64,000 bases of DNA from CAVXJN01 sp963762165 (GTDB lineage: Bacteria; Pseudomonadota; Gammaproteobacteria; JASBUN01), in assembly GCA_963762165.1 (NCBI GenBank), contig CAVXJN010000001.1, forward strand, positions 744,001 through 808,000, in the 5' to 3' direction. The notes beneath the pieces were generated by a model that ran no database searches, was not told the origin of the DNA, and worked only from the letters and a program-made list of their open reading frames with translations. Both the position numbers and the translations under genes were made by a program. How positions within the stretch are numbered: the stretch's first letter is position 1; each line of letters begins with the position of its first letter. Positions 55,096-64,000 of this stretch are shown piece by piece.

Positions 55096-56430
55096 ATGAC
55101 CAGCCATCAGCAGGCGCTGCAGCAGCAGGCACAGGAACTGAACCGAACCTGGCAAACCGAAAGCCGCTGGCGGAGCGTACGACGCGGCTATGAAGCCGAC
55201 GACGTGGTGCGCTTGCGCGGCAGCAAAGCAATCGAATACACCCTGGCGCGGGACGGCGCCGAAAAACTCTGGCGTCTGCTCCAGGAGGAGCCTTTCATCA
55301 ACGCCCTCGGCGCCCTCACCGGCAATCAGGCTATGCAACAGGTTCGCGCCGGTCTGAAGGCTATTTACTTGTCGGGCTGGCAGGTTGCAGGTGATGCCAA
55401 TGTCGCCGGCGAAATGTACCCCGACCAGTCGCTGTATCCGGCCAACTCGGTGCCGGCGGTGGTACGTCGAATCAACAACACGCTGATGCGCGCCGATCAG
55501 ATTCAGCAAATGGAAGGTCAGGGCGACATCGACTGGTTCGCGCCGATCGTCGCCGACGCAGAAGCGGGTTTCGGCGGCGTTCTGAACGCGTTCGAACTGA
55601 TGAAAGCGATGATCGAGGCCGGCGCCGCCGGGGTGCACTTCGAAGACCAATTGGCTTCAGCGAAAAAATGCGGCCACATGGGCGGCAAAGTGCTGGTGCC
55701 AACCCAGGAAGCAATCCAAAAGCTCAATGCCGCCCGGCTGGCGGCGGACGTCATGGGCGTACCCACCTTGCTGGTGGCCCGCACCGATGCGGAAGCGGCG
55801 AGCTTACTGACTTCCGACATCGACGAATATGACCGCCCCTTCTTGACCGGCGACCGCACGCCGGAAGGCTTTTTCCAGGTACGCAACGGCATCGACCAGG
55901 CCATTGCCCGCGGCCTGGCCTACGCGCCTTATGCCGACCTGGTGTGGTGCGAAACCGGCAAACCGGATCTGGCATTTGCGCGCCGCTTCGCGGAGGCGAT
56001 TCGCAACGAATATCCCGATCAATTGTTGGCGTACAACTGCTCGCCGTCATTCAATTGGCAGAAGAATCTCAGCAACGACGAGATCGCCCGCTTTCAAAAG
56101 GAACTGGCGGCAATGGGCTACCGGTTCCAGTTCATCACCCTGGCCGGTTTCCATGCGTTGAACTACAGCATGTTCAAATTGGCGAAGGGCTATCAGGAAC
56201 GTCAGATGTCGGCCTACGTCGAACTGCAGCAGGAAGAATTCGGCGCCGAAGCCGACGGCTACACAGCCACCCGGCATCAGCGCGAGGTCGGTACCGGCTA
56301 TTTCGACGCGGTCAACAACGCCATCAGTGGCGGCCGCTCGAAACTTGGCGCATTGAGCGGCTCCACTGAAGAGGATCAATTCGCAAGTCCCGCTTCGGGG
56401 ACAGCGCCTGCTACCGCCGCAGCGAATTGA
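55096..56430 (+). CDS. aceA: Isocitrate lyase
   Basis: 444 residues, class I bacterial type. It splits isocitrate into glyoxylate and succinate. The catalytic KKCGHMGGKVLVPT is present, with the magnesium site in IVADAEAGFGG and the conserved YNCSPSFNW and FQFITLAGFHALN. An alanine/serine-rich C-terminal tail of about 20 residues lacks motifs. GGAGG lies before the ATG. Followed by citrate synthase 145 bases on; a malate synthase gene is not in the window. Confidence 0.96.
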   Translation: MTSHQQALQQQAQELNRTWQTESRWRSVRRGYEADDVVRLRGSKAIEYTLARDGAEKLWRLLQEEPFINALGALTGNQAMQQVRAGLKAIYLSGWQVAGDANVAGEMYPDQSLYPANSVPAVVRRINNTLMRADQIQQMEGQGDIDWFAPIVADAEAGFGGVLNAFELMKAMIEAGAAGVHFEDQLASAKKCGHMGGKVLVPTQEAIQKLNAARLAADVMGVPTLLVARTDAEAASLLTSDIDEYDRPFLTGDRTPEGFFQVRNGIDQAIARGLAYAPYADLVWCETGKPDLAFARRFAEAIRNEYPDQLLAYNCSPSFNWQKNLSNDEIARFQKELAAMGYRFQFITLAGFHALNYSMFKLAKGYQERQMSAYVELQQEEFGAEADGYTATRHQREVGTGYFDAVNNAISGGRSKLGALSGSTEEDQFASPASGTAPATAAAN

Positions 56431-56575
56431 TTTGCACAGTCCGCGCGCCGGTGCGGCCCGCGTCCAGCGGGTCGATCCGGTGCGCTTATCCGCATTGGGT
56501 CCTGGGTTGGTCTTCGGGTGCTATATTCGGAAGTATTCATGCAGGCCGTGACGTAATTTCCCAGGGAGACAAGCC

Positions 56576-57913
56576 ATGATGCAGCACGCCGTAGTCGATA
56601 TCCGCAGTCAGAAGCGCCAGGACACCGTTACGCTGATCCACAACGGCACGGGTCGCAAAATCGAGTTGCCTCTGCTCAGCGGTTCGCACGGCCCCGACGC
56701 GATCGATATCGCACGCCTGACTCGGGAACTTGGGCTGTTGACTTACGACCCCGGTTACATGTCCACGGGTAGCTGTCAAAGCGCGATCACGTTTATCGAT
56801 GGCGACGAAGGCATCCTGCTATACCGCGGTTACCCCATTGAACAGTTGGCGACGCACAGCAGCTACCTGGAAGTATGTTATTTGCTGCAGTACGGTGAAT
56901 TACCCAGCGCCCAGGAACTCAATCAGTACAAAGAGGTCATTCAACGCCACAGCATGGTGCATGAAGGCTTGCGCCACTTCTATAACGGCTTTCATCACGA
57001 CGCCCATCCAATGGCCATGCTCGCCAGCGTGGTCGCTGCTTTATCGGCGTTCTACCACGACTCGCTGGACGTGACCGACCCCGCGCACCGGGAGATGTCT
57101 GCGCACCGGCTGGTGGCGAAAATGCCGACCATCGCCGCCCAATGCTACAAGTATTCCATCGGCCAGCCGTTCATGTATCCGGACAACTCGCTGGGCTACG
57201 CGGAAAATTTTCTGCGAATGCTGTTCGCCGTGCCCACCGAAACCTACCACGTGAGCCCGGTAGCCGCCCGCGCCCTCGAATTGATCCTCATCCTGCACGC
57301 CGATCACGAACAAAATGCCAGCGCGTCGACCGTGCGTCTGGCGTCCAGTTCCGGCGCCAATCCGTTTGCATCCATTGCCGGGGGCATCAGTTCGCTATGG
57401 GGACCGGCCCACGGCGGTGCCAACGAGGCGGTCATCCACATGCTGCAATCCATCGAGTCGGTCAAACACGTTCCCGAACTCATCGCCCGAGCCAAGGACA
57501 AGAACGACCCGTTCCGACTCATGGGCTTTGGCCATCGCATTTACAAAAACTACGATCCGCGCGCAAAAATCATTCGTGGCGCCTGCCACGAACTGTTGGG
57601 AGAGTTGGAAGCCGATCAGCGCGATCAACCGCTGTTCGAGATCGCACTCGAACTGGAGCGTATCGCGCTGGAGGACGAATATTTCCGGGATCGCAAGCTG
57701 TACCCGAACGTCGACTTTTATTCCGGACTGATACTCAAAGCGCTGGGTATTCCGTTGAACATGTTCACGGTGGTGTTCGCCATGGCGCGCACGGTCGGCT
57801 GGATCACCCAGTGGCAGGAAATGATGGACGATCCCGATTACCGCATTGGACGGCCGCGTCAGCTGTATGTGGGTTCCCCGCCGCGCGATTACGTTGCGCT
57901 CGATCGACGCTGA
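56576..57913 (+). CDS. gltA: Citrate synthase, type II
   Basis: 445 residues, hexameric NADH-sensitive type judged by length and the N-terminal beta domain. Active-site residues are visible: histidine in SLWGPAHGGANEAV, histidine in LMGFGHRIYKNYDPRAKI and aspartate in VDFYSGLILKALGIP. Catalyses entry of acetyl-CoA into the TCA cycle. GGGAGA precedes the ATG, and a TATATT at 56522-56527 could be a -10. Placement next to isocitrate lyase links the two branch-point enzymes. Confidence 0.96.
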   Translation: MMQHAVVDIRSQKRQDTVTLIHNGTGRKIELPLLSGSHGPDAIDIARLTRELGLLTYDPGYMSTGSCQSAITFIDGDEGILLYRGYPIEQLATHSSYLEVCYLLQYGELPSAQELNQYKEVIQRHSMVHEGLRHFYNGFHHDAHPMAMLASVVAALSAFYHDSLDVTDPAHREMSAHRLVAKMPTIAAQCYKYSIGQPFMYPDNSLGYAENFLRMLFAVPTETYHVSPVAARALELILILHADHEQNASASTVRLASSSGANPFASIAGGISSLWGPAHGGANEAVIHMLQSIESVKHVPELIARAKDKNDPFRLMGFGHRIYKNYDPRAKIIRGACHELLGELEADQRDQPLFEIALELERIALEDEYFRDRKLYPNVDFYSGLILKALGIPLNMFTVVFAMARTVGWITQWQEMMDDPDYRIGRPRQLYVGSPPRDYVALDRR

Positions 57914-57944
57914 AAGCTGCGCCGACGCGCGCGGGTTTCGGCAA

Positions 57945-58397
57945 TCACTGTTGCGCGGCGTAAGGCCCCTCGGCGCCATGCTCGGTCGCGCCATAGGTGA
58001 GGCCGAGAACGATCCCGAACACCCAATGCAGCAGCAAACTAAGCACCGACGCCATCGCACCCATCTGCAGTGCGAACAGCCCAGCGCCTGCCGCCGGCAT
58101 CAGCACAACCATCATCAGCAGCCATGCGCCGGTTGCAAACATCACGCCGCGCCACCAATAGCTGCCCGGCAAACTTTGTGCCGACCAGGCGAACAGCGAG
58201 CCCCATACCACCGTGCCGATAAAGAAATGTGCGACCCAACCGATGGCTGGGTTATTGGGGGCGCCGAGTATTCCGCTCAGCATCTGAATGACGTTGAGAT
58301 GGGGCGCCAGGCCGAGCGCGCTTTTGAGCATCATCAACAACGATAAAGCAACGGTGGCGATCAATCCCGCAAGCAAGCCTTTGCCATAATCGCGCAT
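57945..58397 (-). CDS. Small multi-pass membrane protein, DUF6789-like
   Basis: 150 residues with four hydrophobic helices (about 5-25, 55-75, 85-105 and 110-135). KGLLAGLIATVALSLLMMLK, then AIGWVAHFFIGTVVWGSLFA is the pattern of DUF6789/YagU-like membrane proteins. GGAGGAATC before the ATG. Function unknown. It stands alone, convergent with gltA; the 150 bases between it and dcd show no further feature. Confidence 0.78.
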   Translation of the reverse strand: MRDYGKGLLAGLIATVALSLLMMLKSALGLAPHLNVIQMLSGILGAPNNPAIGWVAHFFIGTVVWGSLFAWSAQSLPGSYWWRGVMFATGAWLLMMVVLMPAAGAGLFALQMGAMASVLSLLLHWVFGIVLGLTYGATEHGAEGPYAAQQ

Positions 58398-58547
58398 GGT
58401 GATTCCTCCTTTGCGCCGCGCCCGGAACGAGGTTGATCTCGGCTATGCACAGCCGACGGCACCGAAGCAGTTCCGTGGCGGTTACAAACCTTGGACCGAG
58501 TACGGACAGGAGGGTTCCGCAGCAACTCAAGGCCGAGGTGAGCGTTG

Positions 58548-59135
58548 CTAGCGGGGGTCTTTGCCGATGCGGCTTGCGACCGCGCCGTGCTGATCACGGT
58601 ATTTGGCATCAGCGCGCTTGTTGTATGGACGTGCCGCGGGACCGGACATGGTTTCGAAATTAATGGCACCGATGGTCATCCCGGGACGCAGCGCCAAAGG
58701 CAGTTTGCCACTGTTGTAGCATTCGAGCACGATCTGACCTTCCCAGCCCGGGTCGATGCGGTGGGCGGTCACGTGCACCATCAAGCCCAGCCGCGCCAGA
58801 CTCGAACGGCCGTCGAGCCAACCGACCACATCGTCGGGCAGGCCGATGGACTCCAGGGTCACCGACAATGCCAGTTCCCCGGGATGCAAGAAGAAAGCGT
58901 CGCCCGCGGCCAGTTGCAATTCCTGGCCCATGATCCGGTCGATGGCCAGATCCACTTCGGCGCGCGGGCCGCTGAGGTCGATGTAGGGCGCCGCATGATC
59001 GTTGAACACCCGAAACCGGTTGCCGAGCCGCAGATCCACACTGACGCCGCTGATGCGGTCACTGCCCGGTCGGGGTTCGATGCGAATCCGCCCCTCGTCC
59101 ATGAGCCGCTCGATATCGCGATCACACAAGCGCAT
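58548..59135 (-). CDS. dcd: dCTP deaminase
   Basis: 195 residues, trimeric dUTPase-fold enzyme. MRLCDRDIERLMDEGRIRIE and SVDLRLGNRFRVF start the protein; the substrate loop RSSLARLGLMVHVTAHRIDP and catalytic glutamate in GQIVLECYN follow, with the C-terminal RPYNKRADAKYRDQ closing the active site. Makes dUTP from dCTP for dTMP synthesis. It follows mrp on the same strand after two hairpins. Confidence 0.95.
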   Translation of the reverse strand: MRLCDRDIERLMDEGRIRIEPRPGSDRISGVSVDLRLGNRFRVFNDHAAPYIDLSGPRAEVDLAIDRIMGQELQLAAGDAFFLHPGELALSVTLESIGLPDDVVGWLDGRSSLARLGLMVHVTAHRIDPGWEGQIVLECYNSGKLPLALRPGMTIGAINFETMSGPAARPYNKRADAKYRDQHGAVASRIGKDPR

Positions 59136-59201
59136 GCCCCAACCTCATTCGTGACTCGTCTGTGAACAATAGTGCCAAGGCGGGCGGCCCGACAGGCCAG
59201 A

Positions 59202-59258
59202 CCACCGAAAACCGGTGGCTATTATGCACGAACGGGCGGAGCACATCCCGCCCGTTCG
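59202..59258 (-). terminator. Two tandem hairpins between mrp and dcd
   Basis: An 11-base perfect stem CGAACGGGCGG / CCGCCCGTTCG with an 8-base loop (59229-59258) begins 24 bases after the mrp stop. A second hairpin CCACCG-N5-CGGTGG (59202-59218) follows. Neither is trailed by a U-tract, so they are candidate terminators or mRNA-stabilising structures rather than proven terminators. Confidence 0.45.
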
Positions 59259-59281
59259 CAATTCCGGAGTGAGCCTGCAGA

Positions 59282-60373
59282 TCAGTTGTTCTGAATGACA
59301 ATCTGCGGAAATTTGGCAGCGTGGTTCTTGCTCTGCAGCGACAGCTTGGCGGCCGTGCGGCGGGCGATCTCGCGATAGATTTCCGTGATGCGGCTGTCGG
59401 GATCGGCGACCACGCTGGGCTTGCCGTTGTCGGTCTCTTCCCGAATGTGGATGTCCAGCGGCAGTGCACCCAGAAAGTCGACGTCGTATTCCTCCGACAT
59501 GCGCTGGCCGCCGCCTTCACCGAAGATGTGCTCTTCGTGGCCGCAGCTGCTGCAGATGTGGATCGACATGTTCTCGACGATGCCCAATACCGGCACCTCC
59601 ACTTTTTCGAACATCTTCAGACCCTTCTTGGCGTCCAGCAGGGCGATGTCCTGGGGCGTGGTGACGATGACGGCGCCGGACACCGGCACTTTCTGCGCCA
59701 GGGTCAATTGGGTGTCGCCGGTGCCGGGCGGCATATCGACGATCAGATAATCAAGGTTGGTCCAGTTGGTGTCCTTGAGCAGTTGCTCCAGGGCCTGGGT
59801 GACCATCGGGCCGCGCCAGATCATAGGCGTGTCTTCATCGATCAGAAAGCCGATCGACATGGCCTGCAAATCGTAGCTGACCATGGGCTCCAGGCTCTTG
59901 CCGTCGGCGGATTCGGGCTTGCCCGATACGCCCAGCATGCGCGGCTGGCTCGGTCCGTAGATGTCGGCGTCCAGGATGCCGACATTGGCGCCTTCGGCGG
60001 CCAGGGCCAAGGCCAGGTTCACCGCGGTGGTGGATTTGCCGACACCGCCCTTACCCGAAGCGACGGCGATGATGTTTTTCACGCCCTCGATGGTCTTGAT
60101 GTTCTTCTGCACGACGTGGGAATCGATTTTCCAGCTCACGTCGACGTCCGCGGAATCGACCCCGTCGATGGCGGTAATCTTTTGCTTGAGCGCATCGCCG
60201 AGCTTGTCCTTGAAACCTTTGGCCGGATAGCCCAGCACCACCTTCACGCTCACGTTGCCGCCGTCGACTTTGATGTCCTTGACGCACTTGCTGGACACCA
60301 GATCCTTGTCGAGGTGGGGATCGATATAGCCCTTAAGGGCCTCTTCCACCTGCGCTTGGGTAACGTTGGACAT
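59282..60373 (-). CDS. apbC: Iron-sulfur cluster carrier ApbC/Mrp
   Basis: 363 residues; start MSNVTQAQVEEAL with GAGGAGG eight bases upstream. The N-terminal DUF59/FSCA-like domain (1-90) is followed by a MinD-type NTPase with deviant Walker A ASGKGGVGKSTTAVNLALAL, and the cluster-binding pair in ENMSIHICSSCGHEEHIF. Assembles or carries 4Fe-4S clusters. Divergent from metG, as in many gammaproteobacteria. Synonym mrp. Confidence 0.94.
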   Translation of the reverse strand: MSNVTQAQVEEALKGYIDPHLDKDLVSSKCVKDIKVDGGNVSVKVVLGYPAKGFKDKLGDALKQKITAIDGVDSADVDVSWKIDSHVVQKNIKTIEGVKNIIAVASGKGGVGKSTTAVNLALALAAEGANVGILDADIYGPSQPRMLGVSGKPESADGKSLEPMVSYDLQAMSIGFLIDEDTPMIWRGPMVTQALEQLLKDTNWTNLDYLIVDMPPGTGDTQLTLAQKVPVSGAVIVTTPQDIALLDAKKGLKMFEKVEVPVLGIVENMSIHICSSCGHEEHIFGEGGGQRMSEEYDVDFLGALPLDIHIREETDNGKPSVVADPDSRITEIYREIARRTAAKLSLQSKNHAAKFPQIVIQNN

Positions 60374-60444
60374 ACAGACAACCTCCTCATGAGCCGCACT
60401 GCGGCGACGCAAACCGGCGCTAAACCATAGCAAATCGATCAGGT

Positions 60445-60450
60445 ATTATA
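60445..60450 (-). promoter_or_regulatory. TATAAT -10 box upstream of apbC/mrp
   Basis: A perfect TATAAT on the minus strand 72 bases before the apbC ATG, in the 222-base divergent region with metG. The -35 is poor, so it could depend on an activator. The rest of the region is AT-rich between 60460 and 60510 and probably carries the metG promoter, whose boxes I could not fix. Confidence 0.4.
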
Positions 60451-60595
60451 CACAAAACTTCCGGGGCGCGTAGTATTTCATAAACATGCGATAAACACTA
60501 AGATGTTCAGCCTTTCGCCGATTTGGCTGCCTTGTATCCCATCGCTGCGCCAAGCCGTTGTCGATCAAAGACTTCAAACTGGAATCCTCTGACCC

Positions 60596-62680
60596 ATGAG
60601 CACCTCCGCGCGCCGCCGTATTCTCGTCACCAGTGCCCTGCCCTATGCCAACGGCAGTATTCACCTCGGCCACCTGGTGGAATATGTGCAAACCGATATC
60701 TGGGTCCGATTCCAGAAAATGCGCGGCCATGAATGCCACTACGTCTGCGCCGACGACACCCATGGCACGCCCATCATGCTGCGCGCCGAACTGGAAGGCA
60801 TCACGCCGGAACAGCTCATCGACCGGGTGCACGCCGAGCACGCCGCCGATTTCGCGGCGTTTCATGTGGATTTTGACAATTATTACTCCACCAACTCGAC
60901 CGAGAACCGCGACTTGGCGCACCAGGTTTACATCCGCTTGCGCGACGCCGGGCTGATCGAATCGCGGGTGATCGAGCAATTCTACGACCCGCAAAAGAAC
61001 ATGTTCCTGCCGGATCGGTTCATCAAGGGCGAGTGTCCGAAATGCCACGCCACGGATCAGTACGGCGACGGCTGCGAAGTGTGCGGCACGACCTACACTC
61101 CGACCGACCTGGTCAATCCGTTTTCGGCCGTGTCCGGCGCCACGCCGGTGCGGCGGGAATCGGAACACTATTTCTTCAAGCTCAGCGAATGCGGCGACTT
61201 CCTGCGTCAATGGATGCAAAGCGGCGGCCGCGACCAGGCGAGCCCACTGCAGCCGGAAGCGCTCAACAAGATGGATGAGTGGTTCGCGGCCGGCCTCAAG
61301 GACTGGGACATTTCCCGCGACGCGCCCTATTTCGGCTTCGAGATTCCGGACGCGCCGGGCAAGTATCTGTACGTCTGGCTCGATGCGCCGATCGGCTACA
61401 TGGCCAGCTTCAAGAATTTGGCCGACCGTTCGGGATTGGATTTCGACACTTGGTGGCAGGCCGGCGCCGAACCGGAGTTGTATCACTTCATCGGCAAGGA
61501 CATTTTGTATTTTCACGCCTTGTTCTGGCCGGCGGTGCTGCATTTCGCCGGTTTCCGGACCCCGGACCGCATCAACGTCCATGGCTTCCTGACCGTGAAC
61601 GGCCAGAAGATGTCCAAATCCCGCGGCACCTTCATCACCGCCCGCACCTACCTGGAGTTCCTCGATCCGGAGTATCTGCGCTACTACTTCGCCGCCAAGC
61701 TCAACGAGCGGGTCGAAGATCTGGACCTGAATCTGGAAGACTTCATGGCGCGGATCAACAGCAACCTGGTGGGCAAGTACATCAATATCGCCTCGCGTTC
61801 GGCGGGTTTCATCAGTAAGCGCTTCGACGGGCAGCTGTGTGCGGAACTGGATCCGGCAGGTGAAGCCTTGTTGCAGCGGCTGCAGGCTCAAGCAGATCCG
61901 TTGGCTGAACTCTACGAACAACGCCGCTTCAGCGAAGCGGTGCGGACGATCATGGAACTCGCCGACGCGGCCAACGAATACATCAATCAGACCAAGCCCT
62001 GGGAAGTGGCCAAACAGGACGGAGCCGAACGCCGCCTGCACCAATTGTGCAGCAGTAACCTCAACGTCTTCCGCCTGCTGACCCTGTATCTGAAGCCGAT
62101 CATGCCAGTGCTTGCCCAGCGCGTGGAGCAATTCCTGCGTATTTCGCCGCTGATCTGGGAGGACAGCGGCAAGCGCTTGGGTGCCCAGCGTATCGAGGTC
62201 TATAAACACTTGGCCAAACGGGTTGACCCTGCACAGATCGAAGCCATGATTGAAAAGAACCGAACCGAAACCGAACGAACCGGCGAAGCAGCGCAGTCCC
62301 AGGCCAGGCACGGCGAGCATCAACAGAACGAACGGGTAATTCCACCGATCGCCGAGACCATCGGGATCGACGATTTCGGAAAAATCGATCTGCGGGTGGC
62401 CCGGATCGTCAGCGCCGAACATGTCGAAGGCGCCGATAAGCTGCTCAAGCTCACGCTCGACATCGGCAGCGAAACCCGCACCGTCTTCGCGGGCATCAAA
62501 AGCGCGTATGAGCCTGCGCAACTCGAAGGTCGCCTGACGGTGATGGTTGCCAATCTGGCGCCGCGCAAAATGCGCTTCGGCCTCTCGGAAGGAATGGTAC
62601 TGGCGGCGGGCGCCGGCGACGGCGAGGTATTCGTGCTGCAGCCCGACCACGGCGCGCAGCCCGGAATGCGGGTCAAATAG
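60596..62680 (+). CDS. metG: Methionyl-tRNA synthetase with C-terminal tRNA-binding domain
   Basis: 694 residues. HIGH motif HLGH in SALPYANGSIHLGHLVEY; zinc knuckle cysteines in GECPKCHATDQYGDGCEVCG; KMSKS in NGQKMSKSRGTFI; anticodon-binding WEVAKQDG region. The C-terminal Trbp111-like domain begins near residue 585 (IDDFGKIDLRVARIVSAEHV) and helps dimerise and bind tRNA. Complete and in frame. Confidence 0.97.
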   Translation: MSTSARRRILVTSALPYANGSIHLGHLVEYVQTDIWVRFQKMRGHECHYVCADDTHGTPIMLRAELEGITPEQLIDRVHAEHAADFAAFHVDFDNYYSTNSTENRDLAHQVYIRLRDAGLIESRVIEQFYDPQKNMFLPDRFIKGECPKCHATDQYGDGCEVCGTTYTPTDLVNPFSAVSGATPVRRESEHYFFKLSECGDFLRQWMQSGGRDQASPLQPEALNKMDEWFAAGLKDWDISRDAPYFGFEIPDAPGKYLYVWLDAPIGYMASFKNLADRSGLDFDTWWQAGAEPELYHFIGKDILYFHALFWPAVLHFAGFRTPDRINVHGFLTVNGQKMSKSRGTFITARTYLEFLDPEYLRYYFAAKLNERVEDLDLNLEDFMARINSNLVGKYINIASRSAGFISKRFDGQLCAELDPAGEALLQRLQAQADPLAELYEQRRFSEAVRTIMELADAANEYINQTKPWEVAKQDGAERRLHQLCSSNLNVFRLLTLYLKPIMPVLAQRVEQFLRISPLIWEDSGKRLGAQRIEVYKHLAKRVDPAQIEAMIEKNRTETERTGEAAQSQARHGEHQQNERVIPPIAETIGIDDFGKIDLRVARIVSAEHVEGADKLLKLTLDIGSETRTVFAGIKSAYEPAQLEGRLTVMVANLAPRKMRFGLSEGMVLAAGAGDGEVFVLQPDHGAQPGMRVK

Positions 62681-62802
62681 CCGCGTCTAAGGTCTGCGTA
62701 TGACGCGTTCCAAGTGCGGATTCGCGCCTGCCGCGGCGCCGCCAGGGCGCGGGAATGTTATGATTCGAATTGGCAATTGAACCCGAGCAAGCGCGCGCCA
62801 TT

Positions 62803-63384
62803 ATGAGCGAATACGCCCTGATCCTGGTCAGCACCGTCCTGGTCAACAACTTCGTGCTGGTGAAGTTCCTCGGCCTGTGCCCGTTCATGGGCGTCTCCCG
62901 CAAGCAGGAAACGGCCATCGGCATGTCGCTGGCGACGACTTTCGTACTGACATTGTCGTCGATCAGCAGCTATCTGGTGAACGAATATCTTTTGGTGCCC
63001 CTGGGCCTCGAGTACCTGCGCACGATCAGCTTTATTCTGGTCATCGCAGCGGTGGTACAGTTCACCGAAATGGTGGTGCACAAGACCAGCCCATTGCTGT
63101 ACCAGCTGTTGGGCATCTTTCTGCCGCTGATCACCACCAATTGCGCCGTGCTCGGGGTCGCGCTGCTCAACACCCAGGAGAAGCATGGCTTCCTGGAATC
63201 TGCGATCTACGGTTTCGGTGCGGCGGTAGGCTTTTCGGTGGTATTGATCCTGTTCGCCGCCATACGCGAACGGATCGCGGTTGCCGACGTCCCGGAAGTG
63301 TTCAGGGGCAACGCCATCGCGCTCATCACCGCCGGCCTGATGTCGCTCGCGTTCATGGGTTTCTCGGGCCTGGTGAAAGGCTGA
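62803..63384 (+). CDS. rnfA: Rnf/Rsx electron transport complex subunit A
   Basis: 193 residues, six helices. Start at MSEYALILVSTVLVNNFVLV; KFLGLCPFMGVSRKQETAIG and PLITTNCAVLGVALLNTQE are diagnostic, with the membrane cysteines that bind an iron-sulfur cluster between RnfA and RnfE. Part of the ion-translocating ferredoxin:NAD oxidoreductase, or the SoxR-reducing Rsx complex. Followed by rnfB 56 bases on. The upstream in-frame extension of 11 codons is not conserved. Confidence 0.95.
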   Translation: MSEYALILVSTVLVNNFVLVKFLGLCPFMGVSRKQETAIGMSLATTFVLTLSSISSYLVNEYLLVPLGLEYLRTISFILVIAAVVQFTEMVVHKTSPLLYQLLGIFLPLITTNCAVLGVALLNTQEKHGFLESAIYGFGAAVGFSVVLILFAAIRERIAVADVPEVFRGNAIALITAGLMSLAFMGFSGLVKG

Positions 63385-63440
63385 CATCGACGCGCTGAGC
63401 TGCACTTCGTTGCACGGAGGCGTCCGAAGCGACACGAACC

Positions 63441-64000
63441 ATGTTGACGGCAATACTTGCAATCGCGGGGCTCGCCGCGCTATTCGGCATTTTGCTCGGA
63501 TATGCGGCCGTTCGTTTCCGCGTCGAGAGCGACCCGGTGGTCGAGAGGATCGACGCGCTGCTGCCCCAGACCCAGTGCGGTCAGTGCGGTTACGCCGGCT
63601 GTCGCCCGTATGCCGAGGCGATCGCCGGCGGCGCGGCGGACATCAATTGCTGTCCGCCCGGCGGCGACAACACCATCGTCGCACTGGCCGACCTCCTGGG
63701 TCGTGACCCCAAGCCCCTGGACCCGGAACACGGCGAATCACAGGAGCAGAAGTTGGTCGCGGTAATCGACGAGCACATCTGCATCGGCTGTACGCTGTGC
63801 ATTCAAGCTTGCCCGGTGGACGCGATCCTGGGCGCTGCGAAGCACATGCACACCGTGATCGAAGATGAATGTACCGGCTGCAAATTGTGCGTGGCTCCAT
63901 GTCCCGTGGAATGCATCTACATGGTGCCGGTAAAAGAGGATATCGGCGAATGGAAATGGCCCTATCCTGCGGCGCCCGCCTCCGGGTTTGCACGCCAGAC
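63441..64000 (+). CDS. rnfB: Rnf/Rsx electron transport complex subunit B, 3' end cut off
   Basis: First 186 codons or so, running off the window without a stop. An N-terminal membrane helix (3-24) is followed by the 4Fe-4S domain CGQCGYAGCRPYAEAI..NCCPPGG, then two ferredoxin-type clusters CIGCTLCIQACPVDAI and CTGCKLCVAPCPVECI. These match RnfB, which passes electrons from ferredoxin into the complex. Most RnfB proteins of this class are 170-200 residues, so only a short end should be missing. Confidence 0.95.
   Translation, partial: MLTAILAIAGLAALFGILLGYAAVRFRVESDPVVERIDALLPQTQCGQCGYAGCRPYAEAIAGGAADINCCPPGGDNTIVALADLLGRDPKPLDPEHGESQEQKLVAVIDEHICIGCTLCIQACPVDAILGAAKHMHTVIEDECTGCKLCVAPCPVECIYMVPVKEDIGEWKWPYPAAPASGFARQ

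Noticed and set aside
60446..62650. A 734-codon open frame on the minus strand across metG
   Set aside because: It mirrors metG codon by codon, contains no recognisable domain, and metG on the plus strand has all motifs. Long antisense frames are expected in GC-rich genes.

Overview
The window reads as an ordinary chromosomal segment of a GC-rich gammaproteobacterium. Evidence is the gene order lptG-lptF / pepA-holC-valS, ilvB-ilvN-ilvC-psd-pssA-leuA, arsC-wrbA-DUF2069 / hda-perM-pgsA-like-DUF2066 / purM-purN-DUF3108, and dcd-mrp / metG-rnfA-rnfB. A PEP-CTERM protein, three DUF2173 proteins, a TusE/DsrC-type tandem protein and a SoxW-like thioredoxin would fit a sulfur-oxidising lineage such as Chromatiales or Acidiferrobacterales, but the genus cannot be fixed from sequence alone. 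I see no rRNA, tRNA, CRISPR array, insertion sequence, prophage or plasmid signature.

Layout. 1-4009: an ABC-type efflux module (ATPase cut by the window edge, MacB/FtsX-like permease, HlyD-like adaptor). 4037-6796: a PEP-CTERM hydrolase, three tandem DUF2173 paralogues and an RDD membrane protein. 6798-14261: LPS export (lptG, lptF), divergent pepA, holC, a small unknown gene and valS. 14433-18067: an RpfG/RpfC-like pair (HD-GYP regulator plus hybrid sensor) in which the sensor kinase core looks catalytically dead. 18080-22537: DUF2970, an MFS transporter, prfC, rimI and a uracil-DNA glycosylase. 22561-29551: branched-chain amino acid and phospholipid genes on the minus strand, with a leucine-rich leader peptide before leuA and a leader with an intrinsic terminator before ilvB. 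29598-33614: DUF4124 proteins, a MIF-like tautomerase, proS, a lytic transglycosylase and acylphosphatase. 33662-35771: an adaptor plus TolC-type efflux pair. 36051-38166: a NarL-type two-component system. 38176-39700: SoxW-like thioredoxin and a tandem TusE/DsrC protein. 39751-44284: a cobalamin riboswitch with btuB, btuF and a CobC-like phosphatase. 44295-53917: envelope proteins followed by the conserved arsC-to-purN block. 53940-57913: the glyoxylate/TCA genes aceA and gltA with a divergent LysR regulator. 57945-64000: a small membrane protein, dcd, mrp, metG and the start of the Rnf complex.

Six housekeeping or conserved genes (lptG, the MFS gene, prfC, proS, the SoxW-like gene and, twice, purM) are broken by one- or two-base frame slips while both halves keep intact family motifs. 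The genes are mostly essential and some slips lie in homopolymers, so the simplest reading is uncorrected sequencing or assembly error rather than gene decay. I list each as one CDS across the slip.

The most interesting items are the RpfC-like sensor lacking its phospho-acceptor histidine, the tandem TusE/DsrC protein, the DUF2173 trio, and the leader/attenuator and riboswitch structures. I do not see a clearly new multi-gene defence or mobile system here.
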